From a virus, in IMG/VR virus record IMGVR_UViG_3300029817_000033, positions 1 through 54,638 of that record: a stretch of DNA of 54,638 bases. The stretch is one strand, 5' to 3'. This document shows positions 8,453 through 17,145 of the stretch, piece by piece. Under the pieces are notes generated by a model that was not told the origin of the DNA, did no database searches, and was given only the letters and a program-made list of their open reading frames with translations. A program made the translations under genes and the position numbers. Every line of letters begins with the position of its first letter. Within the stretch, counting starts at the first letter, position 1.

Positions 8453-8674
8453 TCAGCGTCCGCAGCAGCGGCGGGGAGGCAGGTGGGCAGGCGCCGGTTC
8501 GCCCTTCGGCCCCTCGATGAGCACGAAGCCTCGCCGGAGACACTCTTCGAGGTCGCGCTGGCCGAGAGGCACGTCGCCCCACTGGCCCTGGGTGAGCCCA
8601 AGCACGTTGAGCATGGCATAGACCCGGATCGTCTCCGGCTCTTGGTTAGTCGACGGCTTTGACGAGCCGGACAA
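8453..8674 (-). CDS. Small virion-region protein
   Basis: The product has 73 residues from a TTG at 8674, or 53 from the ATG at 8614; the start is uncertain. TTG overlaps the upstream gene by 29 bases, and TTG is used elsewhere in this genome. The core is IRVYAMLNVLGLTQGQWGDV, then LEECLRRGFVLIEGP. The end is rich in Pro, Arg and Cys. No family is recognised. It lies one base before the gp10-like gene and is probably part of the connector block. Confidence 0.55.
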   Translation of the reverse strand: MSGSSKPSTNQEPETIRVYAMLNVLGLTQGQWGDVPLGQRDLEECLRRGFVLIEGPKGEPAPAHLPPRRCCGR

Positions 8675-8897
8675 GGAGCCCTGCCTCGATGAGGGCCGTG
8701 ACTTGCTCGGTCTCCTCCAGCTCGTCGACGTCGCCCGCGCGGTGGCCGAGCAGCCCGACCTCGTAGCGGACGGCGATGAGCTTCGGTGCCGTCGCTGCTG
8801 GAGCTGGCGGCGTGGGTGTGGGCGTCGCGACCGGGGCCGGGGGCTGCCCGGCGCTCGGAGACGGGCCTGGAGCTGGCTGTGGTGCGGTATCGGTCAC
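8646..8897 (-). CDS. Small protein with Pro-rich N-terminus
   Basis: The product has 83 residues from a GTG at 8897. Residues 1-38 are Pro/Ala/Thr-rich and look disordered. Residues 39-83 (KLIAVRYEVGLLGHRAGD and VTALIEAGLLVRLV) look like a small folded domain. The GTG lies six bases after a TACGCT box inside a 19-base sequence repeated at 27676, so the transcript may be leaderless. Function unknown. Confidence 0.6.
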   Translation of the reverse strand: MTDTAPQPAPGPSPSAGQPPAPVATPTPTPPAPAATAPKLIAVRYEVGLLGHRAGDVDELEETEQVTALIEAGLLVRLVKAVD

Positions 8898-8902
8898 GGG
8901 CT

Positions 8903-8921
8903 GAGCGTACCTCGCGGCGCG
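8903..8921 (-). promoter_or_regulatory. Repeated promoter-like box, copy 1
   Basis: A 19-base sequence identical to 27676-27694. On the minus strand it reads CGCGCCGCGAGGTACGCTC. TACGCT fits the TANNNT -10 pattern and sits six bases before the GTG at 8897, the spacing expected for a leaderless transcript. No convincing -35 is seen. Confidence 0.5.
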
Positions 8922-8936
8922 CGGCCGTGGCGGGAC

Positions 8937-9320
8937 TCAGCAGATGTACCAGACGGTGACGTAGCCGAGCCGAGGGGCGCCGCTCGTGTTGTTGATGGTG
9001 ACAGTGACGTAGTGGGTGTTCACCACGTCCTGCCCGGTCGCCACCACGCCGGTCTGCCACACGACGTCGCCGCCGAGCACCTTCTGGGCGTCCGGCACCT
9101 GGGCAAAGGAGTAGGAGCTGGAGCCCTTCGGCGTCAGGTAGGTCGGCGAGCGCAGCCCGCAGACCGGCCCGGGCGTGAGGTCGGGCACCGTAGTCGTCGT
9201 GGTCGTGAGCGCCGCCCCTTGTCTCGGGGGCGAGGAGCTGTTCGTGAACGCCAGAGCGAGAGCCAGCCCGACGATCACCAGGCCGAGCACCCCTCCCACC
9301 ACTTTCTCTCTCATCCGCAT
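8937..9320 (-). CDS. Membrane-anchored exported protein
   Basis: The product has 127 residues. The first ATG at 9320 is preceded by GGAGG seven bases away. Residues about 7-25 form one hydrophobic helix (VVGGVLGLVIVGLALALAF) that could be a signal anchor. A Ser/Pro and Thr6 linker follows, then a beta-rich domain with two Cys (C in PGPVCGLRSP and the final Cys) and NTHYVTVTINNTSGAPRLGYVTVWYI. The layout suggests a protein displayed outside the membrane. Its presence inside the virion gene block is unusual. It overlaps the upstream stop by ten bases. Function unknown. Confidence 0.65.
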   Translation of the reverse strand: MRMREKVVGGVLGLVIVGLALALAFTNSSSPPRQGAALTTTTTTVPDLTPGPVCGLRSPTYLTPKGSSSYSFAQVPDAQKVLGGDVVWQTGVVATGQDVVNTHYVTVTINNTSGAPRLGYVTVWYIC

Positions 9321-9583
9321 CTCTGTTCCTCCATTCGGCGCAGGATCGAGCGCACCTTCTCGGCCCGGACACAGCCCCGGCATCTAACCGATCCATCGGA
9401 CGAGAAGCCAAGCGTGTCGAGGCTACGCAGATGGCCGTTCCGGCAGCGCTCGTCCTCGTAGTCCGGGACTCCGTCAACCTCGCGCTGGAGGCGCCGGATG
9501 CACCACTCCGTCAGCTCCTCGGAGCTGAGCGTCTTGAGGTAGGCGACGAGGCTGCGGCGGTCCGGGACTTGCCAGAGTTGCAT
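9311..9583 (-). CDS. Small Cys-containing protein
   Basis: The product has 90 residues. A helical N-terminal half (RRSLVAYLKTLSSEELTEWCIRRLQREVDG) is followed by C-R-N-G-H and CRGC segments, which could form a small zinc site. The C-terminus is basic. No family is recognised. It lies between the head-tail genes and the membrane-anchored protein, starting at ATG 9583. Confidence 0.6.
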   Translation of the reverse strand: MQLWQVPDRRSLVAYLKTLSSEELTEWCIRRLQREVDGVPDYEDERCRNGHLRSLDTLGFSSDGSVRCRGCVRAEKVRSILRRMEEQRCG

Positions 9584-9633
9584 CTCGCCTCATTCCCCGC
9601 TCCTCGCCAGCGCTCTAGTTGCCTGGGGGCAGG

Positions 9634-10200
9634 TTACCCGACGAGGTTGACCCAGACCATCGTCTCCATGACCAGAAGCCCGCCTTGCGGGCCGTGAGGG
9701 ACGAGTGGGCCGACGAGCGCCTCGCGCATCCCCAACGATGTGCCGGGGTCGCCGAGCAGAGCTTGCATCGAAGCGAGGGCGCCGAGCGCCTGGAAGACCG
9801 TCCAGCCAGGGGCGAACGCCTTCTCGCTCGCTCCGGTCATGACGGGAGCAGCAGGGAAGCGAGCGCCAGCGATCGGGCTCGTCTCGATCACCGGCCATTG
9901 CTGGCAGACCTGGACGGAGAACTGTGCCCACTGCATCGCCCACCAGCCGTCGCCGGGGCTCGGCTCGTCGAACTTCTCCCGGCCAGGGCCACCGAGAGCC
10001 ACCTTCACGAAGCAGACGGCCAGCCCGCCGTTCGTCGTTCCCCAGGCGATCTCGCCAGCGCCGAGGAAGCGGGGCTCGCACGGACCTCCGGGCTGGAAGT
10101 CGGGGAAGGGCACCGAGTCGAGCGCTGCTCCGGCAGCGGCGAGGATCAGCGAGGCGACCTCGTCGAGGGTGTCGGGGGTGAGGACGAGATCGGGGATCAC
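9634..10200 (-). CDS. Head-tail connector candidate
   Basis: The product has 188 residues, starting MIPDLVLTPDTLDEVASL and overlapping the upstream stop as ATGA. The mid-part is Gly/Trp-rich (GDGWWAMQWAQFSVQVCQQWPVIETSPIAG). Its size and place, just after the 10197 connector gene and before the gp10-like gene, suggest a head-tail stopper or tail terminator. No direct family motif supports this. Confidence 0.6.
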   Translation of the reverse strand: MIPDLVLTPDTLDEVASLILAAAGAALDSVPFPDFQPGGPCEPRFLGAGEIAWGTTNGGLAVCFVKVALGGPGREKFDEPSPGDGWWAMQWAQFSVQVCQQWPVIETSPIAGARFPAAPVMTGASEKAFAPGWTVFQALGALASMQALLGDPGTSLGMREALVGPLVPHGPQGGLLVMETMVWVNLVG

Positions 10201-11066
10201 GGCAGGACGCGCTCGATCTCGCCGACCTCCGTCTCCATCGTGGGCTCGCGTTCGAGGGCGATCGTGTCGGGCGTGATGACGCGAGAGCGGCGCCGGAGCC
10301 CGTAGGGGTTGACCGACATGATGAACAGATCGACGACCGGGATGCCGGTGAGACCCCGCTCGATGAAGTTGAGCGGGTCTTGCACGACGGCCGAGACGCC
10401 CTGAGAGGCGACGGAGGTCACCCGAGCGGGGAGCCGGATCGTCGGGTCCGTCGGGTTGGCGACGGCCTTGGCGATCTGGACGGCCATCTCCACCGCTGCG
10501 AGGTATCCGCTGGCCGGGACCGGCTTGCCGAACTCATAGGTGACGCTCCATGTGTTCTGCTCGGTGTCGGGCAGATCGAGCCGCTGGAGGAACGGCCAGA
10601 CGGCAGCGTCGGTGAGCGGGGCAGCGCTACTCGCCTGGCGCACGAGCCGCCGACCGTTGAAGAGCACGTAGTCCTTGCCGGACGTGAGGACGGCGCCGTC
10701 GACCTTGACCTGGATGATCCGGCGCACAGGGCCGGGGAAGGTGAGTTCAGCCTGGCTCGGGCAGTCGTACCAGAGGCCATCCGGCCACTGGGGGTTGAAG
10801 GGGAACGTCGACCAGGCTGTGCCCCAGCCGCCGAAGCTCGCCATGTACCACGGCATGTAGCCGAAGTCCCGGTAGACCATCGTCGGCCGGACGGTCTGCG
10901 CTCCACCCTTCATGAACTGCCGCCCGGAGAGCTTGAAGAGGATCTCGCTGGACGCCGTCGCCACCTGGGCGAGGTTGATCGCGGCCGGGAAGGTCTTCTC
11001 CAGCAGCGGCCGGATCTCCTGCTCGGTGACCCACGACTCGTAGACCGTCGGGCTCCACGCCTGCAT
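10197..11066 (-). CDS. Head-tail adaptor-like protein
   Basis: The product has 289 residues. It opens with YESWVTEQEIRPLLEKTF and a helix (AAINLAQVATASSEILFKLSGRQF), as in helical head-tail adaptor proteins. A central beta part includes PVRRIIQVKVDGAVLTSGKDYVLFNGRRLV. The end (GLTGIPVVDLFIMSVNPYGLRRRSRVITPD) is a common actinophage ending for this type. By position it would join portal and tail. The start ATG is preceded by AGCTAGGAGGAACC, a strong ribosome binding site. Confidence 0.65.
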   Translation of the reverse strand: MQAWSPTVYESWVTEQEIRPLLEKTFPAAINLAQVATASSEILFKLSGRQFMKGGAQTVRPTMVYRDFGYMPWYMASFGGWGTAWSTFPFNPQWPDGLWYDCPSQAELTFPGPVRRIIQVKVDGAVLTSGKDYVLFNGRRLVRQASSAAPLTDAAVWPFLQRLDLPDTEQNTWSVTYEFGKPVPASGYLAAVEMAVQIAKAVANPTDPTIRLPARVTSVASQGVSAVVQDPLNFIERGLTGIPVVDLFIMSVNPYGLRRRSRVITPDTIALEREPTMETEVGEIERVLP

Positions 11067-11074
11067 GGTTCCTC

Positions 11075-11470
11075 CTAGCTCGGCGTCGGCGCTGCTGGCC
11101 GAGCCCTCGCGACGAAGGCGTAGGCGGGCGAGCTGGTCGCCTGGACTCTCCCTGTCGTCGGGGAGCGCCCGATGAGGCAGCCCTCCCAGCGACCGGGCTG
11201 GTTCGTCGAGTCGACCTCGACGGAGAAGACGCCGGGGCCGATGTGCGTGAAGGGCGTCTCGTCCGGCCAGTCGAGGACATCAACGACGATCTCGTTGACG
11301 GGGCCGCATCTGCCGTTGTCGTCCACCTGCCACCGGAGCGTCACGATGTCGGGGTCCGTCGGCGTCGGGTTGCCCTCCGGGTCGTAGACGACGAACGGCT
11401 CCGGGATGTTGTCGAAGCCGACCGGCGTGCCTTCGACGAACTCCTGGGGGGTGGTGACGACGTTGGTCAC
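11075..11470 (-). CDS. Small beta-rich structural protein
   Basis: The product has 131 residues. It contains TLRWQVDDNGRCGPVNEIVVDVLDW and GVFSVEVDSTNQPGRWEGCLIG, typical of beta-sandwich structural proteins. It overlaps the giant repeat protein stop as ATGA, starting at 11470, and precedes the adaptor gene by eight bases. No family is named. Confidence 0.6.
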   Translation of the reverse strand: MTNVVTTPQEFVEGTPVGFDNIPEPFVVYDPEGNPTPTDPDIVTLRWQVDDNGRCGPVNEIVVDVLDWPDETPFTHIGPGVFSVEVDSTNQPGRWEGCLIGRSPTTGRVQATSSPAYAFVARARPAAPTPS

Positions 11471-14400
11471 GGGACCACCATACCCCCGACGCTTGCCACG
11501 GTGGCGGTCTCCAGCCCGACGTCAGCTACGAGCGCCGGAGCCAGGCCGACACCCGAGACGACGTGGGTCTCCAGCCCCGAGGAGCCGGGGCGCTCGATGA
11601 CGTAGAGGGCCAGGCTCCCGAGTCCCTTCGATGCGCTCGTGCCTGCTCCAACGAGCCATTCGATGATGAGGCGCTCGCCGAAGCCGAGAGAGCCAGACTC
11701 CCCGGCGCCGACGAACTCATCGGCGACAGAGACGGTCGCTTCGGCTGCCGAGCCCGAGAGCCCAGAACCGACGAGTGGGACGACGGCCAGGAAGGAGCCG
11801 GAGCCGTCCGAGCCGGTGGCTGCTGAGCCGACGAAGGCGCCCGCCACGGTGAGCTGGGCGCTGCCCAGCGAAGACGAGACGGCCATACCGGCGAGCGGGG
11901 TCGCCACTGAGAGGGTGAACACACCAACCGAAGACGACTCGCCGACGGCGAGGAGAGGGATGGCGACACCGATCGTCCCGCTGGCGGCGCTCGACGAGAG
12001 CCCAGCCCCGGCGAGGGGGATCGCGAGACTGGCGATCGCCGACCCGACCGTCGACGTCTCGCCTCGCCCGACCAGATGGAGGCCGAGCGAGAGCGTCGCG
12101 GCGCCGGAGCTGTCCGTCGACGAGGCGCTCGTGAGCGGCACCGTGGCAACGAGGGAGCCAGCTCCGATCGAACTGGAGGCGGCCGTGCTCGTGAGCGGGA
12201 GCCCGAGGCTGGTCGTCGCCCATCCGAAGGAGGACGACTGTCCCGAGCCGATGAAGGGGGTGGTCGGGACGACCTGCCCGGCGCCGATCGAGGAGGACTG
12301 ACCAGAGCCGACGGGCGCGAGCGTGATGAAGCCGGAGCCGACGCTCGCCGTCTCGGCGCTGCCCGTGAGCGGTATGGCGACGCTGAGATGAGCGCTGCCG
12401 CTGCTGGCGCTTGCCCCGGCCCCGACGAGTGAGAGCGTCTCCGTGAAGCGCCCACCGCCGATCGAAGCGGTCGCGGCGGTGCTCTCGAAGACGGCAGCGT
12501 CTACGAACTGGCCGACGCCGATCGAGGAGGACGAGCCCGCGCCGACGGCGTGCATTCTGAGGGTTAGCGCTCCGAGCCCCGTAGAGCCGGTCGTCCCCTC
12601 GCCTGAGAGGTGATCAGTCAGGAGGAGGCGGCCAGTTCCAGCGGACCCCGTCTCGCCCCCGCCTGAGAGCACCACAGGCCCTACAACCCGACCGACGGAG
12701 CCTGTGAGTCCGTGCCCGACAAGATGGGCGGGGAGCGGGTTGGCCCCGAGGACGCCCCTGCCAGCGCTAGAGGTGCGGCCGGAGCCGATGAGGTTCGCTG
12801 AGGGGACGAAGCCTCCTGCCGTCGTTAGGGTGGCGATCGTAGTCGGGCTCAACGCCGTCTCCCAAAGGGTGAAGTGACCAGCAGAGCCGGTGAAGCCACC
12901 AGCGCTGAGCACCTGGAGCGTGAGAGCGCCGCCCCCCGTCCACGTCACGTTCGAGAGAACCTTGTTGCCATCGAGCCACACGTCGGCGTGCCAGTTCCCG
13001 GACGAGTCGATCGAGACGACCAGGAATGCCAGGTGGTCGTTACCATCGTTCGCCGCGACCGTCGAGAAGACGCTGGCCACCCACGTCGCCCCCCACCCCA
13101 TCTGAACGCCGATGTGCCCCGAAGCGTCGAAGGCGAGCTGGGCCCCTGGGCAGGCAACGGGGTAGTTCCAGCCTCCCGTGTAAGCGACGCCGAGCGCCCC
13201 GGTGAGAGGGTGCCCTCCGAGCCCCGCCGTCCCGTTGAACGCGGCCATCAGCGAGAAGGCGCTGGAGAGCCCGCCGACCGGGTTGTCGGCCAGCCAGCCG
13301 TAAGGCGGCGTGTCGTTGTCCCGGAAGTTCCCGAAGAACGCCCCTGTCGGCAAGGTGAACGTCGCGCTCGGCTCGCCCGGCTGCGTCGGGACGACGGAGG
13401 AGCCCGCCCCGTAGCTGGCGTGGTAGTAGTCACTTGCCCCGGTCCCCAGCGTCCACTCCGCATTGAGGGTGTCGTAGTAGCCCGCGACGTCCGGCCCGAG
13501 CGACTGGTCCCAGGTCTCCCCGCTGTCTCCACCGGTCCCGACGGCGCCCTTCCACCAGACGGCCGGGTCCGAAGCGATGACCGCCTGATCGAACGGCCCC
13601 TTGATGCCGAGCTGGTAGAGGGCTGAGACCTGTTGGCCGGTGAGGGCCTTCGAGAAGTAGGCGATCTGAGAGATCGAGCCGCCGTAGTAGCTGTCGGCTC
13701 CGAAGGGCTTGGCGACCTGGAGGTTGTTCCCCGAGGGGATGAACGTCCCGGTATCACTGAGGGAGGTCCACGCCTCTCCGTTATCGTCCAGTAGTAGCCC
13801 GACCCGGTTGCCGTGGCGAACGAGGGCGACCATGTGCCAGTTCGAGTCGTTCGGGACGGTGATAGGTAGGCCCTGTTCTCCGTCTGAGAACTCGATCCCA
13901 GCCTGGAGCGTATAGGTCCCGGCGAGGTCACCGACGACGAAGTCGACGCCTGAGTGGTTGTTATAGACGTCGTTCGTCCCAAGCAGGAACGGGGCCCATG
14001 ACGACGCGACGCCCTTGTACCAGAAGACGAAGGAGAAGTCGCCGGTCGGCGCTATCGGGTAGCTCGACGTGATCCCGCCCGTCGAGCCGTCGAACAGCAC
14101 GCCCTTGTCGCTCGACGGCATCGAGCCGGGCGGGCTCTGCCCCTTCGTGACGGTGCCCACGTAAGTCCCCGGATGGCCGTGCCCCGAGTAGTCGGTCACC
14201 GTCGAACCGCTCGACTCGTTGAGCTTCCACCAGAGGTCGGGATCGAGCGCCAGCATCAGCCCGTCGAAGGTGCCAGAGGGCTCGGGCGGTGGCGCTATGA
14301 CGGTGGCGAGCCCGACCGATCTGGAGCAGCCGTGCCCGACGAGATGGCGAGGCCCCCCCGGCGCGCTGAGAGTGCCCGCCCCCCTCGATCCCGTCGAGCC

Positions 14401-15087
14401 AGCGCCGACGAGGTTCGTCCGAGGGACGGCCAGCCACTTGGCGTACAGGTAAGCCTCGATGCTTGCCATCTGATCGGTGGAGAGCGCTGAGTCGTAGACG
14501 ATGACCTCGGCAAAGATGCCCGGCCAGGGCGCTGCTCCGCTGCTGTTCGTTCCCAGCAGGAACTCGGGACTGGTGCCGCTGCTGACGCCCCCGGTCGCGA
14601 CCTGAGTGCCGTCTATCCGCATCAGGGAGCTACCGCCGTTGCTCTGCACCGTCCAGATGTGGTCGTTCGCGTCGGTCGAACCGCCACTGACGCCGCTATA
14701 GCCCGACTCGTACAGGCACCACGCGCTCGACAACGTGAGGAACTGGTGCTCCTTCCCAGCGATGTTACCAAGTGACCAAAGAACGTAGACGGACGACCCC
14801 GGGGAGGTGGTGGCCCTTCCTACGGCGAAGACGGTGATAGGCAGCGTCTCAGATAGGGGGTTGCAGGCGAGCGCCTGGCTGCCGCTGAACAGCACGACCG
14901 GCAGCCCGCTCAGCGGGAGCAGAGCGCCCGTCGAGTAGTAGGTCGGCGCGCTGAACGAGCCGTGGACGAGGTCGTTCCCGTTCCCTGACTCGTCGGGCCA
15001 GGTATTGACCGATGCGCCGTGGGAGAGCCCCGTTATCTGTGAGGCGTCATACCACGCCTTGTAGCCACTGACAGGAGGGCCGGTCAC
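11467..15087 (-). CDS. Giant LamG-like and 20-residue repeat virion protein
   Basis: The product has 1206 residues. Three concanavalin/LamG-like lectin domains are visible: about 8-220 (AWYDASQITGL, WPDESGNGNDLVHG), about 275-500 (WWKLNESSGSTVTDYSGHG) and about 520-765. Two short 20-residue repeats follow the first domain, and 20 more run from about 766 to 1165, each of the form LVGSGxSSSxGxGxLxxxxP. LamG folds usually bind sugars, so an adsorption or fiber role is likely. The repeats probably make a regular beta stack that acts as a stalk. The gene sits between head and tail genes, unusually far from the tail tip. Confidence 0.7.
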   Translation of the reverse strand: MTGPPVSGYKAWYDASQITGLSHGASVNTWPDESGNGNDLVHGSFSAPTYYSTGALLPLSGLPVVLFSGSQALACNPLSETLPITVFAVGRATTSPGSSVYVLWSLGNIAGKEHQFLTLSSAWCLYESGYSGVSGGSTDANDHIWTVQSNGGSSLMRIDGTQVATGGVSSGTSPEFLLGTNSSGAAPWPGIFAEVIVYDSALSTDQMASIEAYLYAKWLAVPRTNLVGAGSTGSRGAGTLSAPGGPRHLVGHGCSRSVGLATVIAPPPEPSGTFDGLMLALDPDLWWKLNESSGSTVTDYSGHGHPGTYVGTVTKGQSPPGSMPSSDKGVLFDGSTGGITSSYPIAPTGDFSFVFWYKGVASSWAPFLLGTNDVYNNHSGVDFVVGDLAGTYTLQAGIEFSDGEQGLPITVPNDSNWHMVALVRHGNRVGLLLDDNGEAWTSLSDTGTFIPSGNNLQVAKPFGADSYYGGSISQIAYFSKALTGQQVSALYQLGIKGPFDQAVIASDPAVWWKGAVGTGGDSGETWDQSLGPDVAGYYDTLNAEWTLGTGASDYYHASYGAGSSVVPTQPGEPSATFTLPTGAFFGNFRDNDTPPYGWLADNPVGGLSSAFSLMAAFNGTAGLGGHPLTGALGVAYTGGWNYPVACPGAQLAFDASGHIGVQMGWGATWVASVFSTVAANDGNDHLAFLVVSIDSSGNWHADVWLDGNKVLSNVTWTGGGALTLQVLSAGGFTGSAGHFTLWETALSPTTIATLTTAGGFVPSANLIGSGRTSSAGRGVLGANPLPAHLVGHGLTGSVGRVVGPVVLSGGGETGSAGTGRLLLTDHLSGEGTTGSTGLGALTLRMHAVGAGSSSSIGVGQFVDAAVFESTAATASIGGGRFTETLSLVGAGASASSGSAHLSVAIPLTGSAETASVGSGFITLAPVGSGQSSSIGAGQVVPTTPFIGSGQSSSFGWATTSLGLPLTSTAASSSIGAGSLVATVPLTSASSTDSSGAATLSLGLHLVGRGETSTVGSAIASLAIPLAGAGLSSSAASGTIGVAIPLLAVGESSSVGVFTLSVATPLAGMAVSSSLGSAQLTVAGAFVGSAATGSDGSGSFLAVVPLVGSGLSGSAAEATVSVADEFVGAGESGSLGFGERLIIEWLVGAGTSASKGLGSLALYVIERPGSSGLETHVVSGVGLAPALVADVGLETATVASVGGMVVP
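11593..12792 (-). repeat. Twenty tandem 20-residue (60-base) repeats
   Basis: Units begin at LIGSG and end at about LALYVIE. Most are exactly 20 residues; the first is 23, and two have lost two residues. The pattern has a hydrophobic pair, Gly, small residues, SSS, Gly, then a hydrophobic strand ending in Pro. DNA identity between units is low, so the repeats are old or under protein-level selection. Confidence 0.85.
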
Positions 15088-15097
15088 GGCCTCTGCC

Positions 15098-15721
15098 TTA
15101 CGGAGTCATCGAGAGTGTGAGCGCTCCAATGGCAAAGCTCGGAGAGGAGCCGGAGGCGCAGTCGATGGCCGTCGCCATCGCTCCCCAGGCCCAGATGTTC
15201 CCGGCCGTGGCGGCGTCCGAGTCGATCCAGCCGATAACCAGCCCCCAGTCGGACGACGGGGAGTTGAAGTTGATGGCCGTGCCATTGCTGAGCACAGCGG
15301 GCTGAGCGTCCGAGGCGTTCGGGAAGTTCGTCGCGTTCCCGGCGACCTCGGCGCGGGCGTAGTTCGCCGTGCCGATCTCCAGCTCAGCTCCGGTGAACGT
15401 CCCTGCCTGGAAGAGGAGCGAGACCTCCGTCCAGGTGACGCCACCGTCCACGACGGTCCCGCCAGGGGTCGTCGGCCATGAGGGCTCCTCGCTGCTCGAC
15501 TCCCCGCCGACCGTGCAGATGAAGATCTTGCCGGTCTGGCCGGTGATCGAGTTGAAGGTGGTCGGGATGACGTACTCGCCCTCGGTGTAGCTGGCCGACC
15601 CTGTCCACTCCGTCCCTGTGAGGAGACCGAAGAAGTGATCGGTCGGCCCCGAGAGCGGAGCCGTGGCCCCCTGCCCGAAGGCGTTGAGGACGAGGTCCTC
15701 GGTGTAGGTCGTGAGGCCCAT
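15098..15721 (-). CDS. Tail fiber-like structural protein
   Basis: The product has 207 residues. It starts MGLTTYTEDLVLNAFGQG and contains an Ala/Gly/Thr-rich beta body with GEYVIPTTFNSITGQTGKIF, GVTWTEVSLLFQAGTFTGAEL and SDWGLVIGWIDSDAATAGNI. This pattern is common in short phage proteins that describe a placed sample or lattice surface and are annotated as tail fiber-like. It ends ten bases before the giant protein begins. Exact role is not known. Confidence 0.6.
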   Translation of the reverse strand: MGLTTYTEDLVLNAFGQGATAPLSGPTDHFFGLLTGTEWTGSASYTEGEYVIPTTFNSITGQTGKIFICTVGGESSSEEPSWPTTPGGTVVDGGVTWTEVSLLFQAGTFTGAELEIGTANYARAEVAGNATNFPNASDAQPAVLSNGTAINFNSPSSDWGLVIGWIDSDAATAGNIWAWGAMATAIDCASGSSPSFAIGALTLSMTP

Positions 15722-15739
15722 GGGATCTCCTTCTGGTGG

Positions 15740-16318
15740 TCAGTCGACTGGGAACGAACAGCAGAGCCCGGCGATCAAGGCGGGCCACGGCGTGAGCTTC
15801 GTCAGCGTGCCGATCGAGACGGCCTTGTCACTCACCCCTGCTCCGGCTACGGCCGAGAGGGTGACGATCGACGAACTGGTGAACCCGTCGATGAGGGCCA
15901 CGAGCGGGGTGTCACCACCGGCCCCGGCATCGGCGACCGAGACGACCTTGCCGACGTCGCTTGCTCGGAACGGCTTCGAGGTCGCGCAGGTGAGCGTCGC
16001 GTCGCCCTCCGTCATCGCTCCGTCGGCGCCAGCGGCGCGGCCGTTGTTGACCGCAGCGAAGGCGTAGGCCGTCGCCGCTCGGGTGACAGTGAGCCCGGCA
16101 TCGCCCTGTCCGGACGTGACCTCGACGTTCTCACAGTGGACGCCGTCGTCGAGTTGGACGAAGTAGTCGGCCGAGCCGGGGCCGGAGCTGTCGCCGGGCC
16201 AGCCGTCATCCGCCACAAGGCGGGTGATCGTCGTGGCTTCGTCGTCGATGTCGGCGACGAGGATGTCGGGGTTGGGCTTGTAGAACTGGGCGACGTTGGT
16301 GGCAGTCGGGGTGGACAT
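15740..16318 (-). CDS. Virion-region protein of unknown function
   Basis: The product has 192 residues. It opens with NVAQFYKPNPDILVADIDDEA and has a mainly beta, Ala/Gly/Thr-rich body (GDATLTCATSKPFRASDVGKVVSVADAGAGGDTP), like lumenal parts of tail fibers or pectate-lyase-type openings. A CC pair occurs near the C-terminus. It lies between a membrane-anchored protein and the fiber-like gene. No family is assigned. Confidence 0.6.
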   Translation of the reverse strand: MSTPTATNVAQFYKPNPDILVADIDDEATTITRLVADDGWPGDSSGPGSADYFVQLDDGVHCENVEVTSGQGDAGLTVTRAATAYAFAAVNNGRAAGADGAMTEGDATLTCATSKPFRASDVGKVVSVADAGAGGDTPLVALIDGFTSSSIVTLSAVAGAGVSDKAVSIGTLTKLTPWPALIAGLCCSFPVD

Positions 16319-16330
16319 CGGACCTCCAGG

Positions 16331-17131
16331 CTAGATCGGGGTGATGACGGACGTGCCGAGCACGGCTTGCGCCACGTCCAGACGCAGATACCAGCCAGCC
16401 GGGACATGGACGACGTGGGTGAGGACCGTCCCGGCCAGCGGCGTCGCTGCTGTGGCAGGGATCGAGACCTCGGTCGCGCCAGCAGAGCCGGGCGAACTCG
16501 ACGAGACGATGGACTTGAGCGTCGCCGGGCTCGTTGTCGCCGTGTAGGTGACGGGCGTGCGGACCTCGATGTCGTAGCCGAGCATGTTGTGGAACGGCGT
16601 GCCGGTCGAGAGCGAGGTCGTCGAGGGGGCCGCGCTCGGCGCCGTGGCGATGCCTCCTTCGACCACGAGGTCGCCCTCCTCGACGCTCGGCTCGGCAGCG
16701 TCCGGCGAGACGTGGAAGGTGAACGGCCCGCTCGTCGAACCACCGACCGGCGTCACCGTGTACTGGTAGTCGCCGGGGTCCAGGAACTGCTCGGCCAGGT
16801 TGCCGTTGCCATCGAGAGTGAGCAGCGTCGGGGCATTGGCCGACCTCAACCGGGTCGTCCACACGTTGTCCGCAGCATCCGCACCGCCGACGAGGGCGAT
16901 CTGGAGCGCAGCTCCAGCAGCGGGGACGATGTCGCCGCCCAGCGAGCCGTAGACGAAGGTGCCGGGCGACCAGCTCCCGGCGAAGGTGTAGGCGTGAGCG
17001 GCGGGGAAGATCATCTTGGCTCGGAGCCGCCGAGCGAGCCGGGCGAGCCGTCTCGTCTTCGGGTCGTGGATGACGACGCCGTAGAGCCCGAGCAGCATCA
17101 GGGCGAAGAGCAGGCGGAAGAAGCGGGTCAT
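16331..17131 (-). CDS. Membrane-anchored beta-rich protein in head block
   Basis: The product has 266 residues. ATG 17131 is chosen because AAAGGAG lies seven bases upstream; the longer frame covers the next gene in the wrong frame. Residues about 4-22 are hydrophobic (FFRLLFALMLLGLYGVVI), followed by a strongly basic stretch with many Arg, as expected for a type II anchor or a DNA-facing tail. The rest is beta-rich with Ig-like features (GDYQYTVTPVGGSTSGPFTFHV). A predicted membrane segment in a virion gene is unusual. Function unknown. Confidence 0.65.
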   Translation of the reverse strand: MTRFFRLLFALMLLGLYGVVIHDPKTRRLARLARRLRAKMIFPAAHAYTFAGSWSPGTFVYGSLGGDIVPAAGAALQIALVGGADAADNVWTTRLRSANAPTLLTLDGNGNLAEQFLDPGDYQYTVTPVGGSTSGPFTFHVSPDAAEPSVEEGDLVVEGGIATAPSAAPSTTSLSTGTPFHNMLGYDIEVRTPVTYTATTSPATLKSIVSSSSPGSAGATEVSIPATAATPLAGTVLTHVVHVPAGWYLRLDVAQAVLGTSVITPI

Positions 17132-17145
17132 GGGGGCTCCTTTGG

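Noticed and set aside
7990-9477. A 495-codon open frame covering several small genes
   Set aside because: Only the last 154 codons look like protein; the rest is the wrong frame of the 8453, 8646, 8937 and 9311 genes.
11593-12792. Sixty-base repeats as a DNA satellite or CRISPR
   Set aside because: The repetition is at the protein level with low DNA identity, in frame through the gene.
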